Both the position numbers and the translations under genes were made by a program. A stretch of DNA of 64,000 bases from Lachnospiraceae bacterium (lineage in GTDB: Bacteria > Bacillota > Clostridia > Lachnospirales > Lachnospiraceae), in NCBI GenBank assembly GCA_910574885.1, contig CAJTDD010000001.1, positions 124,001-188,000 on the forward strand. Direction: 5' to 3'. The number at the start of each line of letters is the position of its first letter. Within the stretch, counting starts at the first letter, position 1. Below the pieces are notes generated by a model that did no database searches, was not told where the DNA came from, and was given only the letters and a program-made list of their open reading frames with translations. Shown in pieces: positions 53,792-62,464 of the stretch.

Positions 53792-55345
53792 GTGCCGAAT
53801 GGAATATTAATTGCTGTAGGAGTTGTGCTGATCGTGGCAGCGGCAGCCATCAGTCATTTCCTGACAGTTTCCAATCTGAAGAAGAATGCAGATTCTAAGA
53901 TTGGGAATGCGGAGACGAAAGCCAGGGAGATTATTGATGATGCGGTTAAGACGGCTGAGGCAAAAAAGAAGGAGTCTCTCTTGGAGATTAAAGAAGAGTC
54001 TATCAGAAACAAGAATGAACTTGAAAAAGAGACTAAGGAACGCAGGAATGAGTTACAACGCTATGAGAAGCGCGTTCTTTCCAAGGAAGAGGCTTTAGAT
54101 AAGAAAGCGGATGCCATTGAAAAGCGTGAGGCAGGATTTGCGGCAAAAGAAGAACAGCTAAGACAGCGCGAAGCGAAAGTGGAAGAGCTGGGAAGCCAGA
54201 GAGTACAGGAACTAGAAAGAATCTCAGGACTTACCTCCGAACAGGCAAAAGAGTATTTGTTAAAAACTGTTGAAGACGATGTAAAGCATGACACCGCTAA
54301 GATGATTAAGGAGTTAGAGGCGCAGGCGAAGGAAGAGGCAGACAAGAAGGCAAAAGAATATGTGGTGACTGCTATCCAGAGATGCGCAGCAGATCATGTT
54401 GCGGAGACTACGATTTCGGTCGTACAGCTTCCAAGTGACGAGATGAAGGGAAGGATCATTGGACGTGAGGGGCGCAATATCCGTACATTGGAGACGATGA
54501 CGGGCGTTGAGCTGATCATAGACGATACGCCGGAAGCGGTGGTATTGTCCGGTTTTGATCCGATCCGGAGGGAAGTCGCAAGGATTGCGCTGGAGAAGCT
54601 GATTGTTGACGGACGGATTCATCCGGCAAGAATTGAGGAGATGGTTGAAAAAGCGCAGAAAGAAGTAGATGCCATGATTCGAGAAGAAGGAGAGGCGGCG
54701 GCCTTGGAAGTAGGGGTTCACGGAATCCATCCGGAACTAATCCGGTTGCTTGGCCGTATGAAGTTCCGCACCAGTTACGGACAGAATGCGTTGAAGCATT
54801 CAATCGAGGTTTCGCAGCTGGCTGGACTTTTGGCTGGCGAGATTGGGTTGGATTCCCGGATTGCCAAGCGTGCCGGACTTTTACACGATGTCGGCAAATC
54901 TATCGATCATGATGTGGAAGGGTCACATATTCAGATTGGAGTGGATCTTTGTAGGAAGTACAAAGAATCCGCGACGGTTATCAACGCCGTGGAAGCACAT
55001 CATGGCGACGTAGAACCGGAAAGTCTGATTGCCTGTGTCGTGCAGGCGGCCGATACGATTTCAGCCGCAAGACCGGGCGCAAGAAGAGAGACATTGGAGA
55101 CATACACAAACAGGTTAAAACAATTAGAGGATATCACCAACCAGTTCAAGGGGGTTGATAAGTCTTTTGCGATTCAAGCAGGTAGAGAGATTCGAGTTAT
55201 GGTAGTTCCAGAGCAGGTATCTGATGCAGACATGGTATTGATGGCGCGGGATATTGCGAAACAGATTGAATATGAGTTAGAATATCCTGGTCAGATCAAG
55301 GTCAATGTGATTCGTGAATCAAGAGTCACAAGCTATGCGAAGTAG
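53792..55345 (+). CDS. rny: Ribonuclease Y
   Basis: Membrane-bound endoribonuclease that starts decay of many mRNAs. It has 517 residues from GTG at 53792; AGGAGGT lies upstream and can pair with the adjacent CTCC, so the site may be partly masked. N-terminal helix ([17 protein letters not shown]), a long coiled coil to about residue 200, KH domain ([20 protein letters not shown]), and HD domain with catalytic [17 protein letters not shown]. It has its own promoter and terminator. Confidence 0.97.
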   Translation: MPNGILIAVGVVLIVAAAAISHFLTVSNLKKNADSKIGNAETKAREIIDDAVKTAEAKKKESLLEIKEESIRNKNELEKETKERRNELQRYEKRVLSKEEALDKKADAIEKREAGFAAKEEQLRQREAKVEELGSQRVQELERISGLTSEQAKEYLLKTVEDDVKHDTAKMIKELEAQAKEEADKKAKEYVVTAIQRCAADHVAETTISVVQLPSDEMKGRIIGREGRNIRTLETMTGVELIIDDTPEAVVLSGFDPIRREVARIALEKLIVDGRIHPARIEEMVEKAQKEVDAMIREEGEAAALEVGVHGIHPELIRLLGRMKFRTSYGQNALKHSIEVSQLAGLLAGEIGLDSRIAKRAGLLHDVGKSIDHDVEGSHIQIGVDLCRKYKESATVINAVEAHHGDVEPESLIACVVQAADTISAARPGARRETLETYTNRLKQLEDITNQFKGVDKSFAIQAGREIRVMVVPEQVSDADMVLMARDIAKQIEYELEYPGQIKVNVIRESRVTSYAK

Positions 55346-55375
55346 AGTTTTGCAGAAAAGGTTGATATGAAAACT

Positions 55376-55424
55376 AAGGGAAGTCTTGAATTGAAAGAGT
55401 TTAGGGCTTTCCTTATTTTTATTT
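55376..55424 (+). terminator. Terminator after rny
   Basis: AAGGGAAGTC (55376-55385) pairs, with G-U pairs, with GGCTTTCCTT (55405-55414), then ATTTTTATTT. Confidence 0.7.
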
Positions 55425-55460
55425 GAGAAGAAAATGGTTTTGTAAAGAGGATATTAAGAC

Positions 55461-56000
55461 ATGAGTGATGAAATTAAGCGGATAGGAAGAGAATTGATTT
55501 ATAAAGGGGCAATCCTAAGTGTATATAAGGATCATATGAAGTTTTCGGACGGCAGTACGGCAGATTGGGATTTTATAGGGCATGACGGCGCGGCGGCAGT
55601 CGTGCCTGTGATGGAGGACGGACGGATTCTCATGGTTCGGCAGTTTCGGAACGCACTTGACCGGGAGACTTTGGAAATCCCGGCAGGAAAGCTGGATGCG
55701 CCCGATGAACCAGGGCTTGAATGTTCCAAAAGGGAGCTGGAAGAAGAGACGGGCTACCGTTCCGAGAATCTGGAATGGCTTCTGACGCTTCGGACAACGG
55801 TTGCCTTCTGCAATGAAAAGATTGAAATCTATGTGGCAAAAGACCTGATTCCCTCCCATCAACATCTGGATGAGGGCGAATATGTGGACGTGAAAGCATA
55901 TACGGTGGAAGAATTAAAAGAGATGATCTTCACAGGAAAGATTGAAGATTCTAAGACAATCGCGGCGCTTCTGGCCTATGAGTCAAAGTATCTGCGGTAG
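55461..56000 (+). CDS. nudF: NUDIX hydrolase, ADP-ribose pyrophosphatase-like
   Basis: A 179-residue protein. The Nudix box runs from GKLDAPDEPGLE to CSKRELEEETGYR (residues about 77-101), with the catalytic REXXEE. The upstream part VVPVMEDGRILMVRQFRNAL and downstream VAFCNEKIEIYVAKDL fit the ADP-ribose pyrophosphatase group. RBS AGAGGATATTAAG. spoIIM follows, and the Bacillus chromosome has the same nudF-spoIIM neighbourhood. Confidence 0.93.
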   Translation: MSDEIKRIGRELIYKGAILSVYKDHMKFSDGSTADWDFIGHDGAAAVVPVMEDGRILMVRQFRNALDRETLEIPAGKLDAPDEPGLECSKRELEEETGYRSENLEWLLTLRTTVAFCNEKIEIYVAKDLIPSHQHLDEGEYVDVKAYTVEELKEMIFTGKIEDSKTIAALLAYESKYLR

Positions 56001-56078
56001 AGGAAAAGATAAAAGATAAAAGAATATAATCGGATACCCGGCATATAATGAAGTATCTTGACAGAGGGAGGGACATTT

Positions 56079-56618
56079 GTGAGGATACAGGAAAATAAGA
56101 AGTTTCTAATCGTGTTTTGTATGCTGGGTTTTTTGATTGGAATTATTTATGCAAATATGATGTCCAAGGATTACATTGCAAGTATGGGCATTTTCAGTGA
56201 ATTTTTTCTGACCCAGTACAGCCAGGCAGAGATTGACGTGATGGAATACATGTGGTATGTCATCCGGGTGAGGGCGGTGCCTCTTGCGCTGGTTGCCGCA
56301 TTGGGATGTACCAGAATCCGAAAGGGCATTGCGGGGGGATTCCTGGCATGGACAGGCTTTTGCGCAGGGATGGTCATGACGTCTGCAGTGCTGAAAATGG
56401 GGGTCAAGGGCGTAATTCTGTGCCTGATTGCGCTGACGCCCCATTTTGTATTCTATGCGGCAGGTTATATCGTGCTGTTGTGGTATCTGCTCACCTACCC
56501 GGAGGCGAAGTGGAACCTGTCAAAGACGGTCAGCATGGTTCTTTTTGTCGCAGTAGGAATCCTGCTGGAGTGCTATGTGAATCCGATTATTATGGAACTC
56601 TTTTTGAAGACACTATAA
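56079..56618 (+). CDS. spoIIM: Stage II sporulation protein M
   Basis: A 179-residue protein from GTG at 56079 (GAGGGAGGG, 6 bases upstream). About five membrane helices: KFLIVFCMLGFLIGIIYANM, then RVRAVPLALVAALGC, LAWTGFCAGMVMTSAV, LTPHFVFYAAGYIVLLWYLL, and VSMVLFVAVGILLECYVNPI. The PHFVFYAAGY stretch is typical of SpoIIM/DUF95. The protein anchors SpoIID and SpoIIP in the forespore engulfment complex; spoIIP is also in this window. Position next to nudF supports the call. Confidence 0.9.
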   Translation: MRIQENKKFLIVFCMLGFLIGIIYANMMSKDYIASMGIFSEFFLTQYSQAEIDVMEYMWYVIRVRAVPLALVAALGCTRIRKGIAGGFLAWTGFCAGMVMTSAVLKMGVKGVILCLIALTPHFVFYAAGYIVLLWYLLTYPEAKWNLSKTVSMVLFVAVGILLECYVNPIIMELFLKTL

Positions 56619-56658
56619 TGAATGCAAATATATAAACTGTTTTTTGTGGGACTGTAAC

Positions 56659-57390
56659 TTATGCAAATATACTGTTATACTCATACCAAGTTCTCTGTAT
56701 ACGGAAATAGAGATACATGGAATGGAGAAAATAGTATAATTGAGGACTTACGGATTTGAGTGTGGAGGGATTGACGATATAATACCAGAATCCTTCCGCA
56801 AAAAACTCCATCTCGTCCCTTACACAGTCTGTACCGTATGCCCGAATGAAAGAGGCGCTTTCCGCATTGTATATTTCCTGGAAGAATTCGGTATTTGACA
56901 CGAATCCGAGATAGAGATCAAACCAGTGGCCCATTTCATGGATTGGGGACTCGTATACGGCATCCATCCGGTCTTCGATTAGTATCCGGTGTTCCTCATA
57001 GTTGGTCGTTGCCATGACCATATCGAACTGTCCGGGATAGTATGTCTGCCCGATGTTGATATTCGTTACATAGACAGACCATCCATCCTGCACAAATGCA
57101 TCTTGAAGATGTGCGGGGATGACGGATAATTGCTGGTTTACGATATCTACATAACCGTCGTCCACATAGCCATCTTTTTGGCACTGGATATGGGACAGAG
57201 AAGCCTCGCTGGTATCCTTGCCGGAAAATGCTGCCTTTAACTCCCATGGTTCCAGCTTTGCGGCCATTGCCTTGGATTCCATAATTTCCTTTTGCTGTCT
57301 GAGCCAAAGGGAAACAAATATGCACAGGGCAAAAAGAAGCAGAACCAACATTGCGATTAGCCAGCTCTTTTTTTTCTTATGTGTACTCAT
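56659..57390 (-). CDS. Membrane-anchored zinc metallopeptidase, anthrax-lethal-factor-like (ATLF/Pro-Pro endopeptidase type)
   Basis: A 243-residue protein. KKKK then a single membrane helix (residues 9-30, WLIAMLVLLLFALCIFVSLW) suggests a surface-anchored enzyme. The catalytic motif HEMGHWFDLY is at 151-160, the second zinc-ligand region EMEFFAEGFWYYI near 193-205. The latter resembles the EFFAEAF segment of anthrax lethal factor and related Pro-Pro endopeptidases. Residues 40-145 form the preceding variable part. Start ATG at 57390, RBS AGGAGGTTTTC. Its substrate is unknown. It is flanked upstream by a double hairpin repeat. Confidence 0.8.
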   Translation of the reverse strand: MSTHKKKKSWLIAMLVLLLFALCIFVSLWLRQQKEIMESKAMAAKLEPWELKAAFSGKDTSEASLSHIQCQKDGYVDDGYVDIVNQQLSVIPAHLQDAFVQDGWSVYVTNINIGQTYYPGQFDMVMATTNYEEHRILIEDRMDAVYESPIHEMGHWFDLYLGFVSNTEFFQEIYNAESASFIRAYGTDCVRDEMEFFAEGFWYYIVNPSTLKSVSPQLYYFLHSMYLYFRIQRTWYEYNSIFA

Positions 57391-57522
57391 ATAGGTTGAA
57401 AACCTCCTGTCTTACACAATCATCTAACACGATTACCCGTATATCATTTTAATGGATAGTGCGCATAATGTCTATGAAATCAGTATATTTTTCACAGATA
57501 TTTCACTTATTAATTGCATTTT

Positions 57523-57560
57523 ATACCCATAGGGCACACCGTAATACATGCCCTATGGGC
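57523..57560 (+). repeat. Hairpin repeat family, copy A
   Basis: Perfect 11-base stem CCCATAGGGCA / TGCCCTATGGG around the 12-base loop CACCGTAATACA. It begins with ATA and is followed by the linker GGGTGGACTTCGTCCATTAA, which itself forms a small hairpin (TGGAC/GTCCA). Confidence 0.85.
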
Positions 57561-57582
57561 GGGTGGACTTCGTCCATTAAGG

Positions 57583-57624
57583 TATACCCGCAGGGCACAC
57601 CGTAATACATGCCCTGTGGGTATA
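57583..57624 (+). repeat. Hairpin repeat family, copy B
   Basis: Stem CCCGCAGGGCA / TGCCCTGTGGG around the same loop CACCGTAATACA, framed by TATA at both ends. Together with copy A and the linker it forms a 100-base composite ending 13 bases before the SpoVB-like stop codon. Confidence 0.85.
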
Positions 57625-57636
57625 TCATCTGGAGAT

Positions 57637-58962
57637 TTATACGGTCTTGTGGAGATAATACCGCAGGTATGCAAGGCAGAAAAGAAAGATACATATCTGG
57701 CTTGCCAGAAGCCCCCACAGATATCCCATGATTCCAAAGGCAGGAATCATGAGGAAAACACTGACAATCCGGATTCCCAGGCTGGCTGAGTTGATACAGA
57801 AGGAAAGAGTGGCCTTCCCGATTCCGTTTATCATGCTGATCAAGGTATTGTTGGTGTAAAGAAACGGGCACATCCAGGCAAGGGTAATGATATAATCTCC
57901 AGCCATGGAGCTGTGGAACAGGATAAGTCCCATCCATTTTCCAAAACTCAGCAGACACACACAGCAAATACTTCCAAGGAAGATGCAGGAGTACGTGACC
58001 TTGCGTACCAGTGCGGATAATTCCTGCCTGTGGTTTTGTGCCTGGATTTCCGCCACCGTGGGAAGGAGCATGGTAGACACGGAGTTTGTGATGGCGGAAG
58101 GAAACAGGATACAGGGCAGGGCCATACCTGTAAGTACCCCGTAAGTACTTAAAGATTCTGACAGCGACATACCGTAAGCCTGAAGCCGGACTGGTATGGA
58201 TACGGCTTCGATACTCTGCAGCAGATTTAAGAGAACCCGACTTGCGGTAAGGGGTACAGAGAGGGCCAACAGTTCGCGGCTGTGCTTCATACACCCCCGG
58301 AAATGGAATCGCGACAGGGCGGTTAAGACATGTTTCCCAAGCAAGGCGCGCAGGCAGAAGACGGAAGAGAAGATTTCCCCCGCAATCATACCTGCCACAG
58401 CAATGGACACGCCGAAGCGGATGCCATGGCGGACTCCGTACAGGTAGAGCAGATAGACGCTCAAGATTCTTGCCGTCTGCTCTACGAACTGTGAGACGGC
58501 TGGGATACCAGTCTGTTTCAATCCGAAATAATATCCGCAGATACAACTGTGTACCGATGCAAAAGGAAAAGCATAGGAAAGGATAATCAGCAGGTCGGCG
58601 CACCTTGGCTCATGCAGAAAGGACTCAGCTATGGGCAAGGCATACCTCTGCAGGACAAGTGTGACTGCGAGGGAAGCCGTGACCGTAAGGAAGAGGCTGG
58701 TATACAGAAGTTCCCGGGCTTCTTTTCGTTTTCCATGAGTCATGCGGGCGGCAATGCAGCGGGATAGGGCAAGCTCAATGCCTGCACAGGTGAGGGAAAA
58801 GCACAGCGCATAGATTGGAAAGACGAGCTGGTACAGTCCTACGCCCTCCTCCCCGAACGTATGGCTTAAAAAGATACGGTAGAAGAATCCCATAAAACGA
58901 GTGGCAAACCCGGTCATAGTTAGGATAAACGTCCCTTTGATAATCGTATGTTTTCGTGACAT
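57637..58962 (-). CDS. SpoVB-like polysaccharide/lipid flippase (MOP superfamily)
   Basis: A 441-residue protein with about 12 membrane helices. N-terminal FILTMTGFATRFMGFFYRIF, GVGLYQLVFPIYALCFSLTC and AGIELALSRCIAARM fit the SpoVB/MurJ branch of the MATE-like superfamily. Later: SVHSCICGYYFGLKQTGIPA. SpoVB is needed for spore cortex peptidoglycan synthesis in Bacillus; clostridia carry several paralogues, so a role in other polysaccharide export is possible. RBS CAGGAGTTATT. It is divergent from the iscR-like gene. Confidence 0.85.
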   Translation of the reverse strand: MSRKHTIIKGTFILTMTGFATRFMGFFYRIFLSHTFGEEGVGLYQLVFPIYALCFSLTCAGIELALSRCIAARMTHGKRKEARELLYTSLFLTVTASLAVTLVLQRYALPIAESFLHEPRCADLLIILSYAFPFASVHSCICGYYFGLKQTGIPAVSQFVEQTARILSVYLLYLYGVRHGIRFGVSIAVAGMIAGEIFSSVFCLRALLGKHVLTALSRFHFRGCMKHSRELLALSVPLTASRVLLNLLQSIEAVSIPVRLQAYGMSLSESLSTYGVLTGMALPCILFPSAITNSVSTMLLPTVAEIQAQNHRQELSALVRKVTYSCIFLGSICCVCLLSFGKWMGLILFHSSMAGDYIITLAWMCPFLYTNNTLISMINGIGKATLSFCINSASLGIRIVSVFLMIPAFGIMGYLWGLLASQICIFLFCLAYLRYYLHKTV

Positions 58963-59029
58963 AATAACTCCTGACGCCGGACGATACCGGCATTGCTGCT
59001 GTTTATTAAAACATATTCCACATTAAGGC

Positions 59030-59058
59030 TTGACAGAACAAAAAAGCGGTGTTATCCT
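59030..59058 (+). promoter_or_regulatory. Promoter of the iscR-nifS-nifU-mnmA operon
   Basis: TTGACA (59030-59035) and TATCCT (59053-59058) with a 17-base spacer, 53 bases upstream of the GTG start. Confidence 0.65.
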
Positions 59059-59072
59059 ACATATGGAAAATA

Positions 59073-59091
59073 TCCTAGCAGTTTGCTAGGA
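59073..59091. promoter_or_regulatory. Palindromic operator before the iscR-like gene
   Basis: TCCTAGCA (59073-59080), GTT, TGCTAGGA (59084-59091): a perfect dyad, 14 bases downstream of the -10. It is the probable autoregulatory site of the Rrf2 protein encoded next. Confidence 0.75.
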
Positions 59092-59111
59092 ATTAAAAAG
59101 AAGGTGAGCAA

Positions 59112-59570
59112 GTGAAACTTTCTACAAAGGGTAGATATGGTCTCCGGGCGATGATAGACCTTGCAAGATATAGCGAGGAAGAACCGGTTTCCATCAGCAG
59201 CATAGCGGCAAGGCAGGATATCTCGGAGCGTTATCTGGAGCAGTTGGTTGGTCTTCTGAAGAAGGCGGGGCTGGTGCGCAGCATCCGGGGCGCTACAGGC
59301 GGCTATATCCTGGCAAGGAGCGCGGCAGACATTTCCGTAGGGGACATACTCCGGGCGTTGGAGGGTAGCCTTGAACCAGTCAAATGTGCGGCGTTTTACT
59401 CTGATGAGGGATGCACGGCTGCGGACGGCTGCGTGACCAAGTATGTCTGGCAGAGGATTAACGAGAGTATCAATGCGACTGTGAACCACATGATGTTGGA
59501 CGAACTGGTCAGGGAGAGCCGGACAGTGAATCCGGGGGGCGATTTGGAGAACCCCAAGTGTAATTTATAA
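59112..59570 (+). CDS. iscR: Rrf2-family regulator, IscR-like
   Basis: A 152-residue protein from GTG at 59112 (GAAGGTGAG upstream). Start KLSTKGRYGLRAMIDLARYS, HTH SISSIAARQDISERYLEQLV, wing SIRGATGGYILARS, then three Cys (CAAFYSDEGCTAADGC, CX8CX5C) as in [Fe-S]-sensing Rrf2 proteins. It heads an operon with nifS, nifU and mnmA behind a perfect palindrome. Likely it senses Fe-S or cysteine status and represses the operon. Confidence 0.88.
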   Translation: MKLSTKGRYGLRAMIDLARYSEEEPVSISSIAARQDISERYLEQLVGLLKKAGLVRSIRGATGGYILARSAADISVGDILRALEGSLEPVKCAAFYSDEGCTAADGCVTKYVWQRINESINATVNHMMLDELVRESRTVNPGGDLENPKCNL

Positions 59571-59577
59571 AATTTAT

Positions 59578-59608
59578 CCAAGGGCACACCCTAATGCATG
59601 CCCTTGGG
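59578..59608 (+). repeat. Hairpin repeat family, copy C (inside the isc operon)
   Basis: CCAAGGGCA / TGCCCTTGG stem with loop CACCCTAATGCA, closely matching copies A, B and D. It lies 8 bases after the iscR stop and 46 before the nifS ATG, so it is part of the operon mRNA. Confidence 0.8.
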
Positions 59609-59653
59609 TATAGATGAAGGGATAGATAGAATCGGAAACGGAGGAGAAGAGAC

Positions 59654-60838
59654 ATGAAAAAACTGATATATTTGGACAATGCGGCAACCACGAAGACAGC
59701 GCCGGAGGTAGTAGAGGCGATGCTTCCATACTTTACTGAAAAGTTTGGGAACCCTTCTAGTGTTTACAGTTTCGCATCCGGCAATAAGGAAGCCATCAGC
59801 GAGCAGCGGGATGTGATTGCCGGCGTGCTGGGGGCAAAAAGCAATGAGATTTATTTTACCGCAGGAGGCTCGGAGTCTGACAACTGGGCGCTGAAAGCCA
59901 CCGCCGAGGCATATGGGGAGAAGGGAAACCATATCATTACGACAAAGATTGAACATCATGCAATCCTGCATACGGCAGAGTATCTGGAAAAGAGAGGATT
60001 TGAAGTCACATATCTGGATGTTGATGAGGACGGGAAAATCAGAACAGAGGATTTGGAGCGCGCCATCCGTCCTTCTACGATATTGATTTCTGTGATGTTT
60101 GCCAATAACGAGATCGGAACCATCCAGCCCATAAGGGAGATTGGAAAGATTGCCCATGACCATGGGATTCTCTTCCACACGGATGCGGTTCAGGCGTTCG
60201 GGCAGGTCCCAATCAATGTCGATGAATGCCATATCGACATGTTAAGCGCCAGCGGACATAAACTGAACGGGCCAAAGGGAATTGGTTTCCTATATATCCG
60301 TAAGGGCGTGAAGATCCGTTCTTTCGTCCACGGCGGGGCGCAGGAGCGGAAACGCCGGGCGGGTACGGAGAATGTCCCGGGAATCATAGGACTTGGGACA
60401 GCCGTAAAACGGGCCGCTGCTACAATGGAGGAACGGGCCGGGAAGGAAAAAAGCCTCAGGGATTATCTGATTGGGCGCGTGATGGAAGAGATACCTTACT
60501 GCCGGCTGAATGGCCATAAGACGGACAGGCTTCCCAATAATGCGAATTTCAGTTTTCAGTTCGTGGAGGGAGAGTCGCTGTTGATTATGCTGGACGGGAA
60601 AGGAATCTGCGGCTCCAGCGGTTCGGCGTGTACTTCCGGCTCCTTGGACCCGTCCCATGTGCTGTTGGCTATCGGGCTTCCCCATGAGATTGCCCATGGC
60701 TCCCTAAGGCTCACCCTGAGTGAGGAGACGACGAAAGAAGATATTGATTATGTGGTGGATTCCCTGAAGGAAATCGTGGGGACGCTTAGGAACATGTCGC
60801 CGTTATACGAAGATTTCTTAAAGAAAGGTAAGAATTGA
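59654..60838 (+). CDS. nifS: Cysteine desulfurase
   Basis: A 394-residue group I PLP enzyme moving sulfur from cysteine to NifU and MnmA. IYLDNAATTKTAPEVVEAML at the start, EHHAILHTAEYLEKRGFEV, the PLP lysine in SASGHKLNGPKGIGF (near residue 204), and the catalytic Cys loop GSSGSACTSGSLDPSHVL (near residue 325). RBS ACGGAGGAGAAGAG. nifU follows after 51 bases. Confidence 0.97.
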   Translation: MKKLIYLDNAATTKTAPEVVEAMLPYFTEKFGNPSSVYSFASGNKEAISEQRDVIAGVLGAKSNEIYFTAGGSESDNWALKATAEAYGEKGNHIITTKIEHHAILHTAEYLEKRGFEVTYLDVDEDGKIRTEDLERAIRPSTILISVMFANNEIGTIQPIREIGKIAHDHGILFHTDAVQAFGQVPINVDECHIDMLSASGHKLNGPKGIGFLYIRKGVKIRSFVHGGAQERKRRAGTENVPGIIGLGTAVKRAAATMEERAGKEKSLRDYLIGRVMEEIPYCRLNGHKTDRLPNNANFSFQFVEGESLLIMLDGKGICGSSGSACTSGSLDPSHVLLAIGLPHEIAHGSLRLTLSEETTKEDIDYVVDSLKEIVGTLRNMSPLYEDFLKKGKN

Positions 60839-60889
60839 GAGGGCAGCCGGTAAAAGAGAAGACAGAGCAGAAATCAGGAGGAAGATAGA

Positions 60890-61333
60890 ATGTATACAGA
60901 AAAAGTAATGGATCATTTCCAGAATCCAAGAAATGTAGGTGAAATTGAAAATGCCAGCGGGGTCGGCACGGTGGGCAATGCAAAATGCGGAGACATCATG
61001 CGGATATATCTGGACATTGACGACGACCAGATCATAAAGGATGTAAAGTTCAAAACCTTTGGCTGCGGCGCTGCAGTGGCGACCAGCAGCATGGCAACCG
61101 AGTTGGTGAAAGGAAAGTCCGTATATGATGCGCTGCAGGTGACGAACAAGGCGGTGATGGAAGCGTTGGACGGGCTTCCGCCGGTCAAGGTACACTGTTC
61201 CCTCCTTGCAGAAGAGGCGATTCATGCCGCACTGTGGGATTATGCCCAAAAGCATGGAATTCAGATTGAAGGGTTAGAAAAGCCTAAGTCCGATATCCAT
61301 GAAGGCGAGGAAGAAGAGGAAGAAGAATATTGA
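60890..61333 (+). CDS. nifU: Fe-S cluster scaffold NifU/IscU
   Basis: A 147-residue protein. MYTEKVMDHFQNPRNVGEIE at the start. The three cluster Cys are in GNAKCGDIMRIYLDI, KTFGCGAAVATSSM and VHCSLLAEEAIHAALWDY. The last 12 residues are nearly all acidic (EGEEEEEEEY), unusual for the family. RBS CAGGAGGAAGA. Its stop overlaps the start of mnmA by 4 bases. Confidence 0.97.
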   Translation: MYTEKVMDHFQNPRNVGEIENASGVGTVGNAKCGDIMRIYLDIDDDQIIKDVKFKTFGCGAAVATSSMATELVKGKSVYDALQVTNKAVMEALDGLPPVKVHCSLLAEEAIHAALWDYAQKHGIQIEGLEKPKSDIHEGEEEEEEEY

Positions 61334-62424
61334 TTGAAAAGAAGAAAGTAGTTGTGGGGATGTCCGGAGGAGTCGATTCCTCCGTGGCAGCCTGGCTCCT
61401 AAAGGAGCAGGGGTATGACGTGATTGGCGTCACCATGCAGATTTGGCAGGACGAGGACGAGGCTGTTCTTGAGGAGCAAGGCGGATGCTGCGGACTTGGC
61501 GCCGTGGAGGATGCCAGAAGGGTGGCGGCGTCCCTCGGAATCCCATATTATGTCATGAATTTTAAGCAGGAGTTTAAAAAAAATGTCATTGACTATTTCA
61601 TAGATGCGTATCTGAACGGAAAAACGCCGAACCCCTGCATTGCCTGTAACCGCTATGTAAAGTGGGAGTCGCTTCTGAAAAGAAGCCTTGAAATCGGGGC
61701 GGATTACATTGCCACCGGACATTATGCAAGGATTGAACGCCTTCCGGGCGGAAGGTATACACTCCGTGCCGCTAAGACCGGGGCAAAGGATCAGACCTAT
61801 GCGCTTTATAATCTGACACAGGAGCAGCTTGCCCATACATTAATGCCTGTAGGAGAGTATACGAAAGAAGAAATCCGCAGGATTGCAGGAGAGATTGGGC
61901 TTCGGGTGGCTGACAAGCCTGACAGCCAGGATATCTGTTTCGTACCGGATGGGGATTATGCGTCTTATATTGCAAACAATGTGGAAGAGGATGTACGGGA
62001 TAGGATTGCCCCGGGTAATTTTGTGCTGTCTGACGGTACGGTCGTGGGACGGCATAAAGGGATTGTGCATTACACGGTGGGACAGCGCAAAGGTTTAGGG
62101 CTTTCATTCGGATACCCTTTGTTTGTATTGAAAATCCGCCCGGATACCAACGAGGTTGTGGTGGGAAGCAAGGAAGAATCCATGTCCTGTCAGGTAAGGG
62201 CGAATCGGGTAAATCTGATGTCAGCAGCAAAGCTTCCGGAGAAAAAGCGGGTCTTTGCAAAGATACGCTATAACCACAAGGGGGCATGGTGTACCGTGGA
62301 ACATGCCGGGGCAGACGAGATTCTGTGTGTGTTTGAAGAACCCCAGCGCGCCGTAACTCCGGGACAGGCATTAGTATTGTATGATGATGGGTATGTGCTG
62401 GGAGGCGGTACGATTCTTTCGTAA
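61330..62424 (+). CDS. mnmA: tRNA-specific 2-thiouridylase
   Basis: Makes the 2-thio group of U34 in tRNA-Lys, Glu and Gln, using sulfur from NifS. It has 364 residues from TTG at 61330 within the nifU stop (TTGA overlap). PP-loop GMSGGVDSSVAAWLLKEQGY (residues 10-29), NPCIACNRYVKWE with the first catalytic Cys, YIATGHYARIE, DKPDSQDICFVPDG with the second. The coupling to nifS-nifU matches its need for sulfur. Confidence 0.97.
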   Translation: MIEKKKVVVGMSGGVDSSVAAWLLKEQGYDVIGVTMQIWQDEDEAVLEEQGGCCGLGAVEDARRVAASLGIPYYVMNFKQEFKKNVIDYFIDAYLNGKTPNPCIACNRYVKWESLLKRSLEIGADYIATGHYARIERLPGGRYTLRAAKTGAKDQTYALYNLTQEQLAHTLMPVGEYTKEEIRRIAGEIGLRVADKPDSQDICFVPDGDYASYIANNVEEDVRDRIAPGNFVLSDGTVVGRHKGIVHYTVGQRKGLGLSFGYPLFVLKIRPDTNEVVVGSKEESMSCQVRANRVNLMSAAKLPEKKRVFAKIRYNHKGAWCTVEHAGADEILCVFEEPQRAVTPGQALVLYDDGYVLGGGTILS

Positions 62425-62464
62425 ATAAAGGTATTTCAGATAGTATTGCAAGGAGGGGTGAGAG

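Noticed and set aside
57523..57624. CRISPR array
   Set aside because: Only two adjacent units with palindromic cores and no spacer regularity; copies are found singly elsewhere and no cas genes are present.
57521..58603. 360-codon minus-strand frame overlapping the SpoVB-like gene
   Set aside because: It is out of frame with the flippase, rich in Pro and Arg, without membrane pattern or RBS, and it runs through the hairpin repeats.
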